Shown here: positions 8,399 to 18,013 of the stretch, one piece after another | Numbering within the stretch: position 1 is the first letter of the stretch | Layout: each line of letters opens with the position of its first letter | From: Aliiroseovarius halocynthiae | Lineage (GTDB): Bacteria; Pseudomonadota; Alphaproteobacteria; Rhodobacterales; Rhodobacteraceae | DNA: 64,000 nucleotides | Direction of reading: 5' to 3' | NCBI RefSeq assembly: GCF_007004645.1 | Contig: NZ_ML660025.1 | Coordinates: forward strand, 58,708-122,707 | Made by a program: the position numbers and the translations under genes | Notes under the pieces: generated by a model | Databases searched by the model: none | What the model was told of the DNA's origin: nothing | Seen by the model: only the letters and a program-made list of their open reading frames with translations

Positions 8399-9908
8399 AG
8401 TCTTCTTTGGACAGCGTTGGCCATGGCCCTTCAGATTTGGTCGCCGCCGCTGTGGCCAGTGGGTCCTCTGCCGTTTGCGCGGGGTCTGCATCTTTCGGAA
8501 CCTCTGGCCCTTTCGGGACCTCAGTGGATTTGGGCGTCCGTTTGCCAAACAGCCCCTGTCCTGGCCCATCTTCGCCGTACCATTCCTCGTTCCGCGTGGC
8601 GTACATGGTCGCCCCGATTGCAATGAAGGCCAGCGTCGCCCCTGCCAGCAATGCATAATCGGTGGAATAGAGGATCAAATAGAGCACCGCATATAACAGC
8701 ACCAACATGCCCCCCAGCACCCATGTGCGGGATCCAAGTTTCAGCGCGAACCGCCCGAACATCAGCAGCAACAGGATCAAGGCCGCAGCCGACCCGATAT
8801 AGGCAGCGGTGAAGCCGATCTGTTCGGCATAAGCCAGCATCAGAAGCGTGAAGACCGCCTGCGACAACCCGATCAGCAGATACTGAACTGGGTGCACCGG
8901 ACGCTTGCTTTGCATATCGATCAGCAGCACCGTCAAGAATGTCAGGGACACGAACAGAATGCCATATCGCGCCGCACGCCAGGCTTTCTGATAAAAATCA
9001 TTGGGTTGATAGAAGCTAACGCCAAAAGACGTGTCCCGCCGCGCAGTCGGTTCATAATCCACGCGCGAAATTTGTGGCAGACTGCGGGCCAGATGCGGGA
9101 TCGTCCATTTGGCCGTGAACCCATCTTCGGAAATCTCGGACCCATCTGGCAGGAACGCTCCGCCAAAGCTGGGATCCGGCCAGTCGCTGTTCATCTCGAC
9201 AGTCGAGATACGCCCGACTGGTGCCACGCGCAGCTGCGCCGCACCGTTCAGGCCCAGCACCAGATCAAATGCGTTCTGAGCTTTTCCGCCGGACAATCTG
9301 GCAACCAATCCCGCCCCTTCGCCCAAAGGCTCCATCAGGACCTCGTTCCCGTCGGACATCAAGCGCGCTTCCCCCCGCAACGCCCGGTTCGAACTGACCG
9401 TCAATCGCAAGTCGGCTTCGCCCCAAACGGCAAACTCGCCTTCGTCCAGAGTGGCTTCGACCCGATCGAATGGGAACGTCGTCGCGATATTGGTTTTCGC
9501 CTGATAGACGGGCACCTGAAAAATTCCACGATGGCGCATCTGGGTTTCGGTCGAGATCTGCACGTCGAACACATCTGGGTAGATGTACAATGGCTCTCGG
9601 TTCTCGATCTGCTCTACTTCGACAAGCTTTTGCAAATTCTTACCGGTCTCTTTATCGCGCATAATAAGACCGGTGGCTTTGTCGATCACATTATGAAGCT
9701 CGGTCACGGTTACCCGCGCCTTGACCGGGATGACAACTTTGGGCCCCGAGATCGTCTGCTCGCCCCCCCATTCCTGCCCGACCGAACGGACCGTATCTTC
9801 GGAATAGTGTTTCCGCGAATTCACGATGTCCGACACCATCGTCAAGGGGATGAACATCACAAGGCACAGAACGCCCACAATTATAAACCGCCAGCCGAGG
9901 GATCGCAT
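8397..9908 (-). CDS. creD: Inner-membrane protein CreD
   Basis: Homologue of E. coli CreD, an inner-membrane protein linked to colicin tolerance and envelope stress. Its molecular function is not known. The start at 9908 is supported by AAGGAG 7 bases upstream, giving 503 residues. Residues 5-25 form a first membrane helix, then comes a large periplasmic domain (about 30-300) with DVFDVQISTETQMRHRGIF and DWPDPSFGGAFLPD, and then five to six helices (about 320-460). The last 40 residues are a charged, repetitive tail with PKSTEVPKGPEVPKDAD that looks poorly structured. No creBC two-component genes are nearby. Confidence 0.85.
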   Translation of the reverse strand: MRSLGWRFIIVGVLCLVMFIPLTMVSDIVNSRKHYSEDTVRSVGQEWGGEQTISGPKVVIPVKARVTVTELHNVIDKATGLIMRDKETGKNLQKLVEVEQIENREPLYIYPDVFDVQISTETQMRHRGIFQVPVYQAKTNIATTFPFDRVEATLDEGEFAVWGEADLRLTVSSNRALRGEARLMSDGNEVLMEPLGEGAGLVARLSGGKAQNAFDLVLGLNGAAQLRVAPVGRISTVEMNSDWPDPSFGGAFLPDGSEISEDGFTAKWTIPHLARSLPQISRVDYEPTARRDTSFGVSFYQPNDFYQKAWRAARYGILFVSLTFLTVLLIDMQSKRPVHPVQYLLIGLSQAVFTLLMLAYAEQIGFTAAYIGSAAALILLLLMFGRFALKLGSRTWVLGGMLVLLYAVLYLILYSTDYALLAGATLAFIAIGATMYATRNEEWYGEDGPGQGLFGKRTPKSTEVPKGPEVPKDADPAQTAEDPLATAAATKSEGPWPTLSKED

Positions 9909-9977
9909 GGCAAACTCCTTCTTGCATTCAGCCCCTACACTATGGGTTGCAGTCAAAGACGCAAGCTGGGGAAATCC

Positions 9978-10841
9978 TTAGCGTCCATGGCTTTGGTCAT
10001 ATCCATTCACTGGCGGCGATTGCCAGTCGCCCAGCGCGCCAGCCGCTGGCGCGAAGACCTCGACCAACAACGGGTAGCAGGCTGCACTGTCCGAACTATG
10101 CCGATCCGAGCAATCTCCTCCGGGGCAGGCGCTGAGCGCGCCCAAAAGATTAATTTCCGCAAAGAATTCAAGATAATCGCCGGGACGCACCGGGCTGGCC
10201 TTCATGAAATACTGCCCAGTATCTCGGGTGAACCCCGTGCACATGAAGACGTTCAGAACATCATGAACATGCGGCTGTGCCTCGTCCAGTGAACAGCCCA
10301 GATGATCGGCCAAGGCGCGGGTCAGGTTGGAATGGCAGCAGTGATGATACTGCCCGCCTGACAACAAGTTATTCGTATAAGGATCACAGCGCGTGCCGAT
10401 CACATCATGGACCGAGCCGCCAAATTCGTCGAACCCATACCAATCCAGCGAGTCATCAACGATCGTCGCCATGGGCCGCATCGCCGGAAAACTGGCCCAC
10501 ATCCGGTCAGACACCGACAGATGCGTCCCGTGCAACGCGCGCGTTTTGCCCGAATAGAACCGCTCGGACAGGTCGTCGGCGTTCCACAGGTTCAAATCCC
10601 CCACCTGCGGCCCCTGAACTGAAGAAATACGAAAGAATTGGCCCGCGGGCACGCTGAATGTCCGCGCATCTCGGGCTGGGACCAGAACCTCGTCCACCTT
10701 CTGCGCCGTTGCACGTGCCGCCTGATAAAGATCCAGATCCGGCGGTGTCAAACCGTCGACCGGATAGCAAATGACCGGCTTAACAGCTTTACGGGCATCC
10801 GCATCAGCGGGATCATCATGGGACGGGATCTGAGGTTTCAT
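9978..10841 (-). CDS. DUF1989 (urea carboxylase-associated) family protein
   Basis: A 287-residue protein. The start at 10841 has GGAG 8 bases upstream. The DUF1989 core is visible from VPARDARTFSVPAGQFFRI through QVGDLNLWN, DWYGFDEFGG, RCDPYT and HCCHSNLTRAL, and it carries several histidines and cysteines that could bind a metal. Members of the family accompany urea carboxylase and amine catabolism genes, with no firmly known reaction. It is divergent from a DUF2478 gene and an FAD oxidase, which suggests a small amine or amino-acid catabolic cluster. Confidence 0.75.
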   Translation of the reverse strand: MKPQIPSHDDPADADARKAVKPVICYPVDGLTPPDLDLYQAARATAQKVDEVLVPARDARTFSVPAGQFFRISSVQGPQVGDLNLWNADDLSERFYSGKTRALHGTHLSVSDRMWASFPAMRPMATIVDDSLDWYGFDEFGGSVHDVIGTRCDPYTNNLLSGGQYHHCCHSNLTRALADHLGCSLDEAQPHVHDVLNVFMCTGFTRDTGQYFMKASPVRPGDYLEFFAEINLLGALSACPGGDCSDRHSSDSAACYPLLVEVFAPAAGALGDWQSPPVNGYDQSHGR

Positions 10842-10937
10842 ATGGCGCTCCAACTGACTGCGGTCATGAAGACATGTCGCGCGCATGATTGACAAGCCCC
10901 AGAAGGATTGCCAAGTCAGTCTTAAAGGGAGCAGCCG

Positions 10938-11444
10938 ATGAAACTTGCATATGTAATTGCGCCCGGTCGGGGCACGACGAACCTTCTGCTGGCGGGTGTG
11001 GCGCAGGCCTTGACCGATCAAGATGTGACCCTGTGTGGCACGGTGCAGCTGGACACAGAACGGGCCGAAGAACATCACTGCGATATGGATGTCTTGGTGC
11101 TGCCCGACGGGCCTAAAATTCGTATCAGCCAGTATCTTGGCGCCAATGCGCGGGGGTGCAAGCTGAACCCCGAGGCACTGGAAACAGCCGTGGGCCAGAC
11201 CGAGGAACGTCTGCGCAACGGGGCTGATCTGCTGCTGGTCAACAAGTTCGGCAAGCAAGAGGCCGAAGGCCGCGGGTTCCGCGAAGCCATTGGGCAAGCT
11301 TTGGCACAAGACATTCCCGCCATTATCGGGCTAAGCGAAGGGTCACGCGACGCGTTCATGGCCTTCGTGGGAGAAGCGGAAGAAATCGCACCAGATCATG
11401 ACGCCGTGCTGGACTGGGCTTTGTCCGCCACCGGTCGCGCGTGA
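10938..11444 (+). CDS. DUF2478 family protein
   Basis: A 168-residue protein with an N-terminal beta strand and glycine-rich loop, LAYVIAPGRGTTNLLLAG, which replaces the usual Walker A of related nucleoside-triphosphatase folds. It continues with LPDGPKIRISQ and the conserved DLLLVNKFGKQEAEGRGFR. These match DUF2478, which is often found near molybdate or cofactor genes. Enzymatic activity is not established. It probably forms an operon with the FAD oxidase 31 bases downstream. Confidence 0.8.
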   Translation: MKLAYVIAPGRGTTNLLLAGVAQALTDQDVTLCGTVQLDTERAEEHHCDMDVLVLPDGPKIRISQYLGANARGCKLNPEALETAVGQTEERLRNGADLLLVNKFGKQEAEGRGFREAIGQALAQDIPAIIGLSEGSRDAFMAFVGEAEEIAPDHDAVLDWALSATGRA

Positions 11445-11475
11445 TCAGGCGTACCCCCAACAACAGGAGCCCTCA

Positions 11476-12693
11476 GTGAGCCAACGGACGTTCCGCACCC
11501 AGCCCGAACACAACACCTATGACGTCGTGATTGTCGGGGGCGCCATCATGGGATCCTCGGTCGCATGGTGGTTGTCGCAAAACGTGGACTTCGATGGGCG
11601 AATTCTTGTCATCGAGCGCGATCCCAGCTTCGAACAGTGTTCGACGGCACATACAAATTCCTGCATTCGGCAGCAGTTTTCCGAGCCTTTGAACGTAAAA
11701 TCTTCACAGTTCACACTTCAGTTCATAAAAGGCCTGCGTACCAATATGGGTGGGGATGAGCGTGTCGAAAACCTGTCCGTTCAAGATTTCGGATACCTAT
11801 ATCTGGCCGATAACCACGCACGGGCCGAGGAACTGAAAGCCGCCCAAGCCATGCAATCGGCACTTGGCGCGGGCACGCGCATTCTAACCCGTGACGAACT
11901 GGCCGAGGCCTTCCCGTTCTATGATCTGAACGACATCATTCTCGGCAGTCACGGCACCAAGGACGAAGGCTATTGGGACGGAGGCGCGCTGTTCGATTGG
12001 TTCCGCCGCAAAGCCATCGAGGCGGGTGTGGAATACCTGTCGGGCGACGTTACGGACGTTCAGACAGATGGTGCACGCGCCACCTCGGTCACGCTTTTGG
12101 ATGGCACACAAATCGGCTGCGGCCACTTGGTCAACGCCGCAGGCCCTCGCGCGGCGCTTCTGTCGAAAATGGCTGGGCTGGACGTGCCGATTGAACCTCG
12201 CAAACGCTTCACTTGGGTGTTCAGCGCAGCCAATCCGTTGGACCGCCCCCTGCCCCTGACCGTAGACCCAAGTGGCATCCACTTTCGTCAGGACGGGCCG
12301 GAAACCTATATGGTAGGTGCCGCGCCGCATGACGACGTGGCCGTCGCGCCGGATGATTTCCACATGGACCACAGTATCTGGGAAACCCATGTCTGGCCGC
12401 ATATCGCCACCCGCATTCCCCAGTTCGAGGCGTTGAAAATCGTCACCGAATGGGCGGGGCATTATGCCTATAACACGCTGGACCAGAACGCCATTCTTGG
12501 ACCGCACCCAGACATTGAAAACTTCCAGTTTATCAATGGGTTCTCGGGTCACGGGCTTCAACAAGCGCCTGCAATGGGACGCGGGTTGGCCGAGATAATC
12601 GCCCATGGCGGTTATCGCAGCATGGATTTGTCCCCGTTTGGATATGAGCGGATCGTCACCGGCACCCCTTTTGGTGAGAGCGCCGTGATCTAA
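11476..12693 (+). CDS. FAD-dependent oxidoreductase (DAO family)
   Basis: A flavoenzyme of the glycine/D-amino-acid oxidase or sarcosine-dehydrogenase type, 405 residues. I chose GTG at 11476 because CAGGAG lies 6 bases before it and the protein then begins shortly ahead of the FAD-binding strand VVIVGGAIMGSSVAWW. Further landmarks are the NSCIRQQFSEP segment, NAAGPRAALLSKMAGL and the C-terminal GFSGHGLQQAPAMGRGLAE typical of the family. The substrate is unknown. The neighbouring DUF1989 gene hints at an amine. Confidence 0.85.
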   Translation: MSQRTFRTQPEHNTYDVVIVGGAIMGSSVAWWLSQNVDFDGRILVIERDPSFEQCSTAHTNSCIRQQFSEPLNVKSSQFTLQFIKGLRTNMGGDERVENLSVQDFGYLYLADNHARAEELKAAQAMQSALGAGTRILTRDELAEAFPFYDLNDIILGSHGTKDEGYWDGGALFDWFRRKAIEAGVEYLSGDVTDVQTDGARATSVTLLDGTQIGCGHLVNAAGPRAALLSKMAGLDVPIEPRKRFTWVFSAANPLDRPLPLTVDPSGIHFRQDGPETYMVGAAPHDDVAVAPDDFHMDHSIWETHVWPHIATRIPQFEALKIVTEWAGHYAYNTLDQNAILGPHPDIENFQFINGFSGHGLQQAPAMGRGLAEIIAHGGYRSMDLSPFGYERIVTGTPFGESAVI

Positions 12694-12704
12694 TCAGCCG
12701 CGCC

Positions 12705-13496
12705 TTAGCCGCGGTGTGCGCCGTCTGCCAAGGTCTTCACGAAGTCCAGAATATCGGCGACAGGTTCGCCCGCCCCAATCTTCGACACGATGGCCGAGCC
12801 GACAACGGTGCCGTCCGCCACGCTTGCAATCGCCTCGGCTTTTTCGGGTGTGTTCACGCCAAAGCCAACAATTACAGGGATGTTAGTGGCGGCTTTGATA
12901 AGCGCCACTTCCGGTCCGACATCTCCGGTTTGCGCCTCGGCCGAGCCGGTCACCCCGGTGACGGACACGTAATACACAAAGCCCGAGGTGTTCTGCAGCA
13001 CTTTGGGTAGCCGTTTTTCATCCGTGGTCGGCGTGGCCAGACGAATAAAGTTCAAATCCGCCTTTTGGGCAGGAATGCACAGTTCGTCATCTTCTTCTGG
13101 GGGCAGGTCCACGACGATCAAGCCGTCTACGCCAGCCTCTTTCGCATCGACCAGAAACTGATCCACGCCACGATTGTAGATGGGGTTATAGTAGCCCATC
13201 AGTACGATCGGAGTGGTGTCATCTTCCTTGCGGAACTCGGCTGCCATATCCAGCGTCTTTTGCAGGGTCATGCCTGCACCAAGCGCGCGCTGACCGGCCA
13301 GCTGAATGGTCGGACCATCCGCCATCGGGTCGGTGAAAGGCACCCCCAGCTCGATCACATCCACACCAGCCGCAGGCAGCCCTTTCATCACTTCAAGCGA
13401 AGTTTCCACATCAGGATCACCGCCCATGATGTAGGCAACAAAGGCTTTCTGGCCCTTTTCCTTAAGCGCGGCGAATTTGGCGTCGATGCGAGTCAT
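12705..13496 (-). CDS. trpA: Tryptophan synthase alpha subunit
   Basis: Cleaves indole-3-glycerol phosphate to indole and glyceraldehyde-3-phosphate. It has 263 residues, a TIM barrel. The catalytic glutamate and aspartate are in the [17 protein letters not shown] block (about residues 48-63), with [11 protein letters not shown] and [10 protein letters not shown] further on. SD AAGGA lies before the ATG at 13496. It is not next to trpB here, as is common in this group. It is convergent with the FAD oxidase, with an 11-base gap. Confidence 0.97.
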   Translation of the reverse strand: MTRIDAKFAALKEKGQKAFVAYIMGGDPDVETSLEVMKGLPAAGVDVIELGVPFTDPMADGPTIQLAGQRALGAGMTLQKTLDMAAEFRKEDDTTPIVLMGYYNPIYNRGVDQFLVDAKEAGVDGLIVVDLPPEEDDELCIPAQKADLNFIRLATPTTDEKRLPKVLQNTSGFVYYVSVTGVTGSAEAQTGDVGPEVALIKAATNIPVIVGFGVNTPEKAEAIASVADGTVVGSAIVSKIGAGEPVADILDFVKTLADGAHRG

Positions 13497-13555
13497 GCCC
13501 GGTCCTTTCCTTGGTCCCGCCCGGTTTGCCCAAGCGGGACGGGAAAATCAATGGG

Positions 13556-13972
13556 TCACTGATACTCGCTTTCAGCCATGATCATCCAGCGCACACCATA
13601 TTTGTCGGTAAGCGTTCCAAATAATGACGTCCAGAACATCGGGGTAAGCGGCATGCGCACCTCTCCGCCTTCGGCAAGGGCATCGAACACGCGTCGCGTT
13701 TCATCGTCACCAGCAAGAGCGACACAGACGTTGCAGCCTGCCATCAAGGTGGCGTCGTCATTGGGGTCATCGCTCGCAAACAGCCAGCCGTCTCCGATCG
13801 CCAACCCGGCATGCATCACCGCGTCATCCGGCACCCCCGGCATTTGGGCGCGGTCTTCGTCTGGCATGTCCTTGAACGACATGATCTCAGGCGCGTTGCC
13901 AAAGATCTCACCATAGCGGGTCATCGCCGCGCGTGCGCTGTCTTTGAAAAACACATAGGGAATAGGTTGCAT
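13556..13972 (-). CDS. PhnB-like VOC family protein
   Basis: A 138-residue protein of the glyoxalase/bleomycin-resistance (VOC) fold, PhnB/3-demethylubiquinone-methyltransferase-like subgroup. The visible pattern is YVFFKDSARAAMTRYGEIFG near the start, VMHAGLAIGDGWLFASDD in the middle and MPLTPMFWTSLFGTLTDKYG with RWMIM near the C-terminus. No substrate can be assigned. It is 59 bases upstream of trpA on the same strand. Confidence 0.85.
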   Translation of the reverse strand: MQPIPYVFFKDSARAAMTRYGEIFGNAPEIMSFKDMPDEDRAQMPGVPDDAVMHAGLAIGDGWLFASDDPNDDATLMAGCNVCVALAGDDETRRVFDALAEGGEVRMPLTPMFWTSLFGTLTDKYGVRWMIMAESEYQ

Positions 13973-14072
13973 TTGTCATCCTCCTCCATTTCATGCCTTC
14001 CGATTGGACCACGCTTGCGCCCAGCCTGTCAAAGCCCTAGAACGCCCGAGTAATTCAACGACGGAGGCCGTG

Positions 14073-15170
14073 ATGGGTTTCAAGATGGGTATCGTGGGTC
14101 TGCCGAATGTCGGTAAATCGACCCTATTCAACGCACTGACCAAAACGGCCGCCGCGCAGGCTGCAAACTTTCCGTTCTGTACCATTGAGCCCAATACGGG
14201 CGAAGTGAACGTGCCAGACGCGCGTTTGGACAAACTGGCTGCAATCGCATCGTCGAAAGAGATCATTCCAGCCCGCATGACCTTTGTGGATATTGCCGGT
14301 CTGGTGAAAGGCGCATCCAAAGGCGAAGGTCTGGGCAACCAGTTTCTGGCCAATATCCGCGAAACTGACGCGATTGCCCACGTTCTGCGTTGCTTTGATG
14401 ATGGCGACGTAACCCACGTCGATGGCCGCGTGAACCCGGTTGAAGATGCTGAAGTGATCGAGACCGAACTGATGCTGGCCGATCTGGAAAGCATCGAGAA
14501 ACGCCGCGCCGGTCTGGTGCGCAAGCTGAAGGGCAATGACAAAGACGCCCTGCAGCAGGATCGTCTTCTGGCCGCCGCGCAGGAAGCGCTGGAAAATGGC
14601 CAGCCTGCCCGCACCGTCGAGGTTGACGAGGAAGACAAGAAAGCGTGGAAGCTGCTTCAGCTTCTGACCACGAAGAAGATCCTTTACGTCTGTAACGTCG
14701 ATGAAAGCGACGCGGCCACCGGCAACGATTATTCAAAAGCCGTTGAAGAAATGGCCGCCGCACAGGGTGCCGCTTCCGTCGTAATCTCTGCCAAGATCGA
14801 AGAAGAAATCAGCCAGCTTGACGACGAGGACATGGAGATGTTCTTGGAAGAGCTGGGCCTGACCGAAGCAGGTCTGGATCGTCTGATCCGTGCTGGTTAC
14901 GAACTGTTGCACTTGGAGACTTATTTCACCGTCGGCCCGAAAGAGGCCCGCGCATGGACCATCCGCGAGGGCACCATGGCGCCACAGGCCGCTGGCGTGA
15001 TTCACGGTGATTTCGAACGCGGTTTCATCCGGGCCGAGACCATTGCCTATGATGATTACGTCGAATTGGGCGGCGAAGGACCGGCGAAAGAGGCTGGCAA
15101 GATGCGCGCCGAGGGTAAGGGATACATGGTCAAGGATGGCGACGTGTTGCACTTCCTGTTCAACGCCTGA
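14073..15170 (+). CDS. ychF: Redox-regulated ribosome-associated ATPase YchF
   Basis: Universally conserved Obg-family P-loop protein that prefers ATP and binds ribosomes. It has 365 residues, the usual length. Walker A is GLPNVGKST (about residues 8-16), followed by FPFCTIEPN, DIAGLVKGASKGEGLGN and the noncanonical NVDESD in place of NKxD. The C-terminal TGS domain includes LETYFTVGPKEARAWTIREG. ACGGAGG precedes the ATG at 14073. An in-frame ATG further upstream at 14004 adds residues not found in the family. Confidence 0.96.
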   Translation: MGFKMGIVGLPNVGKSTLFNALTKTAAAQAANFPFCTIEPNTGEVNVPDARLDKLAAIASSKEIIPARMTFVDIAGLVKGASKGEGLGNQFLANIRETDAIAHVLRCFDDGDVTHVDGRVNPVEDAEVIETELMLADLESIEKRRAGLVRKLKGNDKDALQQDRLLAAAQEALENGQPARTVEVDEEDKKAWKLLQLLTTKKILYVCNVDESDAATGNDYSKAVEEMAAAQGAASVVISAKIEEEISQLDDEDMEMFLEELGLTEAGLDRLIRAGYELLHLETYFTVGPKEARAWTIREGTMAPQAAGVIHGDFERGFIRAETIAYDDYVELGGEGPAKEAGKMRAEGKGYMVKDGDVLHFLFNA

Positions 15171-15193
15171 TCTGACTTAAATATCAAACAGCT

Positions 15194-15219
15194 AAAGCCG
15201 CGACCGCTGTCGCGGCTTT
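15194..15219 (+). terminator. Terminator of ychF
   Basis: AAAGCCGCGA (15194-15203) pairs perfectly with TCGCGGCTTT (15210-15219) around a 6-base loop, followed by a T-rich tail CTCGTTTTCT, 23 bases after the stop codon. Confidence 0.85.
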
Positions 15220-15297
15220 CTCGTTTTCTGGCCTGCGATGATCGTCAGCGCCCCATGGCCCCGTTCCGATGTGGCACCCCTGCGCTACAGAAATTTG

Positions 15298-15315
15298 TTT
15301 TACCATCTGGTAAAA
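15298..15315. promoter_or_regulatory. RutR-like operator upstream of preT
   Basis: TTTTACCA-TC-TGGTAAAA is a perfect 18-base palindrome 53 bases before the preT start. It matches the shape and core (ACCAnnTGGT) of the E. coli RutR consensus TTGACCAnnTGGTCAA. A RutR-like TetR-family gene lies downstream in the same locus, so autoregulated control of pyrimidine breakdown is likely. Binding itself is inferred. Confidence 0.75.
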
Positions 15316-15368
15316 TTTTTTAATCTATGCCCTACTGAATGCACCAAAGCCAATCCAAGGAACCAGCT

Positions 15369-16709
15369 ATGGCACATATCAACAGGGAAAACGGCGTTGC
15401 AGCCGGGCGGCTAGACCCGACGCAAGTTGCCGACAACTTTACCGACCTTCACCCGGAATATGATGAACACGAGGCACTGGTCGCAGCCGATCGCTGTTAC
15501 TTCTGTCACGATGCACCGTGCATGACGGCCTGCCCGACCTCGATCGATATTCCGCTTTTCATCCGGCAGATTGCCACGGGCACGCCCGAGGCTGCTGCGA
15601 AGACCATTTTGGAGCAGAACATTCTGGGCGGCATGTGCGCCCGCGTCTGCCCGACCGAGACCTTGTGCGAAGAGGTTTGCGTGCGCGAAACCGCAGAAGG
15701 CAAACCGGTCGAAATCGGACGCCTTCAGCGCTATGCGACTGACACCGTTATGGCGTCAAACACCCATCCGTTCACCCGCGCGGACAAGACCGGGAAATCG
15801 GTCGCCGTCGTTGGCGCTGGCCCCGCGGGCCTGTCCTGCGCGCACCGTCTGGCCACGCTGGGCCACGACGTCGTGCTGTTCGAGGCGCGTGCCAAAGGGG
15901 GCGGCCTGAACGAATTCGGTATCGCCGCCTACAAATCAACCGACGACTTCGCCCAGCGCGAGTTGGATTGGCTTCTGTCCATCGGCGGGATCGAGATCCG
16001 TTATGGGCAATCGCTTGGTGGCGCCATCACTCTGGATGCGCTACAAACCGACTTCGACGCGGTCTTCCTTGGCATGGGCCTGAGTGCCGTGAATGCTCTG
16101 GGAATGGATGGCGAAGACAAGGACAACGTCCATGACGCCGTCGATTTCATCGCCGATCTGCGTCAGGCATCTGACATGACCACCCTGCCCGTTGGGCGTC
16201 GCGTCGTCGTCATCGGCGGTGGCATGACCGCGATTGATGCGGGTGTGCAGGCAAAGCTTCTGGGCGCGGAAGAGGTCTCGATCGTCTATCGTCGCGGGCA
16301 AGAGGCAATGGCCGCGTCCACCTTCGAACAGGAACTTGCGCAGCAGAAGGGCGTCACCCTGATCTGCAACGCAACCCCGGTGGGCGTCGAAGGCAACGGA
16401 TCACTAACCGGCGTCACCTTTGCCTATACGGAAACGCAAAACGGCAAGCTGGTCACGCTGGACGAAACCTTCACCCTGCCCGCCGATCAGCTGTTCAAAG
16501 CCATCGGTCAAAAGCTGGGCGACACGCCCGAGGCACTGGCCTTGGACGGCGGCAAGATCAAAGTCGACGATGCGCAACGCAGCAGTATTTCAGGTGTCTG
16601 GGCTGGGGGCGACTGTGCCTCGGGCGGGGATGACCTGACCGTCACTGCCGTTGCCGAAGGTCGCGATGCGGCCATGGACATCCACGCCAGCCTGAAAGGG
16701 GCAAGCTAA
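15369..16709 (+). CDS. preT: NAD-dependent dihydropyrimidine dehydrogenase, PreT subunit
   Basis: Reduces uracil and thymine to dihydropyrimidines together with PreA, the first step of reductive pyrimidine catabolism. The protein has 446 residues. The N-terminal cysteine-rich segment (CYFCHDAPCMTACPTSIDI and GGMCARVCPTETLCEEVCVR) should bind Fe-S clusters. It is followed by an FAD-binding fold (VAVVGAGPAGLSCAHRL) and an NAD(P)-binding fold (VVVIGGGMTAIDAG). Start 15369 is favoured because CAAGGAA lies upstream of it at suitable spacing. Its stop overlaps the preA start (TAATG). Confidence 0.93.
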   Translation: MAHINRENGVAAGRLDPTQVADNFTDLHPEYDEHEALVAADRCYFCHDAPCMTACPTSIDIPLFIRQIATGTPEAAAKTILEQNILGGMCARVCPTETLCEEVCVRETAEGKPVEIGRLQRYATDTVMASNTHPFTRADKTGKSVAVVGAGPAGLSCAHRLATLGHDVVLFEARAKGGGLNEFGIAAYKSTDDFAQRELDWLLSIGGIEIRYGQSLGGAITLDALQTDFDAVFLGMGLSAVNALGMDGEDKDNVHDAVDFIADLRQASDMTTLPVGRRVVVIGGGMTAIDAGVQAKLLGAEEVSIVYRRGQEAMAASTFEQELAQQKGVTLICNATPVGVEGNGSLTGVTFAYTETQNGKLVTLDETFTLPADQLFKAIGQKLGDTPEALALDGGKIKVDDAQRSSISGVWAGGDCASGGDDLTVTAVAEGRDAAMDIHASLKGAS

Positions 16710-18013
16710 TGGCTGATCTGACATCAAATTTTCTTGGAATTTCGTCTCCCAACCCGTTCTGGCTGGCTTCGGCACCGCCGACGGACAAAGAATACAACGT
16801 CCGTCGCGCGTTCGAGGCTGGCTGGGGCGGCGCGGTTTGGAAAACGCTCGGCATGGAAGGCCCGCCCGTCGTCAACGTGAACGGCCCGCGCTATGGCGCC
16901 ATTCACGGGGCAGACCGTCGCCTTTTGGGTCTGAACAATATCGAACTGATCACGGATCGCCCGCTTGAAGTGAACCTTGCCGAAATGACCCGCGTGAAGA
17001 AGGACTATCCTGACCACGCGCTGATCGCCTCGGTCATGGTGCCGTGCGAAGAAGAGGCGTGGAAGGAAATCATCCCACGCATCGCGGAAACCGGATGCGA
17101 CGGGTTCGAACTGAACTTTGGCTGCCCGCATGGCATGGCCGAGCGCGGCATGGGATCGGCTGTTGGCCAGGTGCCCGAGTACATCGAGATGGTCACCCGT
17201 TGGTGTAAAGCCGCGACCGACCTGCCGGTGATCGTGAAGCTGACACCGAACATCACCAACATTCTGATGCCCGCTCAAGCGGCGAAAGATGGAGGGGCCG
17301 ATGCGGTCAGCCTGATCAACACGATCAACTCGATCACGTCGGTCAATCTGGACGCTATGTCGCCCGAACCCATGATCGACGGTAAAGGCACGCATGGTGG
17401 CTATTGTGGGCCAGCCGTGAAGCCCATCGCCCTGAACATGGTGGCCGAGATCGCCCGCAACCCCGGCACGCACGGCCTGCCGATTTCCGGTATCGGCGGC
17501 GTGACCACATGGCGCGATGCGGCCGAGTTTATGGCGCTTGGTGCGGGCAATGTGCAGGTCTGCACCGCCGCCATGACCTATGGCTTCAAAGTGGTGCAAG
17601 AGATGATCTCGGGCCTGAGCCAGTGGATGGACGAACAGGGTTATAGCTCGATTGACGAGGTCATCGGGCGTGCTGTTCCGAACGTCACCGACTGGCAGTA
17701 TCTGAACCTGAACCACGTCACGAAGGCGCGGATCAGCCAGGAGGATTGCATCAAATGCGGTCGGTGTTATGCCGCTTGCGAAGACACCTCGCATCAGGCA
17801 ATCAGCATGTCAGAGGATCGGGTTTTTGACGTGAAAGACGACGAATGCGTTGCATGCAACCTGTGCGTCAATGTCTGCCCCGTCGAAGGCTGCATCACGA
17901 TGGAAACCATTGCGCCCGGCGCGATGGATGAACGGACCGGAAAGCCTGTTGCGGATGAGTATGCAAACTGGACAACCCACCCCAACAACCCCAGTGCAGC
18001 CGCTGCGGAGTAA
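16709..18013 (+). CDS. preA: NAD-dependent dihydropyrimidine dehydrogenase, PreA subunit
   Basis: Catalytic subunit partnering PreT, 434 residues. The FMN-binding dihydroorotate-dehydrogenase-like barrel has NPFWLASAPPT, ELNFGCPHGM and GIGGVTTWRDAAEF. The C-terminal ferredoxin domain carries two 4Fe-4S motifs, CIKCGRCYAAC and CVACNLCVNVC. Translationally coupled to preT. Confidence 0.95.
   Translation: MADLTSNFLGISSPNPFWLASAPPTDKEYNVRRAFEAGWGGAVWKTLGMEGPPVVNVNGPRYGAIHGADRRLLGLNNIELITDRPLEVNLAEMTRVKKDYPDHALIASVMVPCEEEAWKEIIPRIAETGCDGFELNFGCPHGMAERGMGSAVGQVPEYIEMVTRWCKAATDLPVIVKLTPNITNILMPAQAAKDGGADAVSLINTINSITSVNLDAMSPEPMIDGKGTHGGYCGPAVKPIALNMVAEIARNPGTHGLPISGIGGVTTWRDAAEFMALGAGNVQVCTAAMTYGFKVVQEMISGLSQWMDEQGYSSIDEVIGRAVPNVTDWQYLNLNHVTKARISQEDCIKCGRCYAACEDTSHQAISMSEDRVFDVKDDECVACNLCVNVCPVEGCITMETIAPGAMDERTGKPVADEYANWTTHPNNPSAAAAE

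Noticed and set aside
10842..11309. N-terminal extension of the DUF1989 frame
   Set aside because: It overlaps the divergent DUF2478 gene antisense. ATG 10841 has a Shine-Dalgarno and gives a family-like start.
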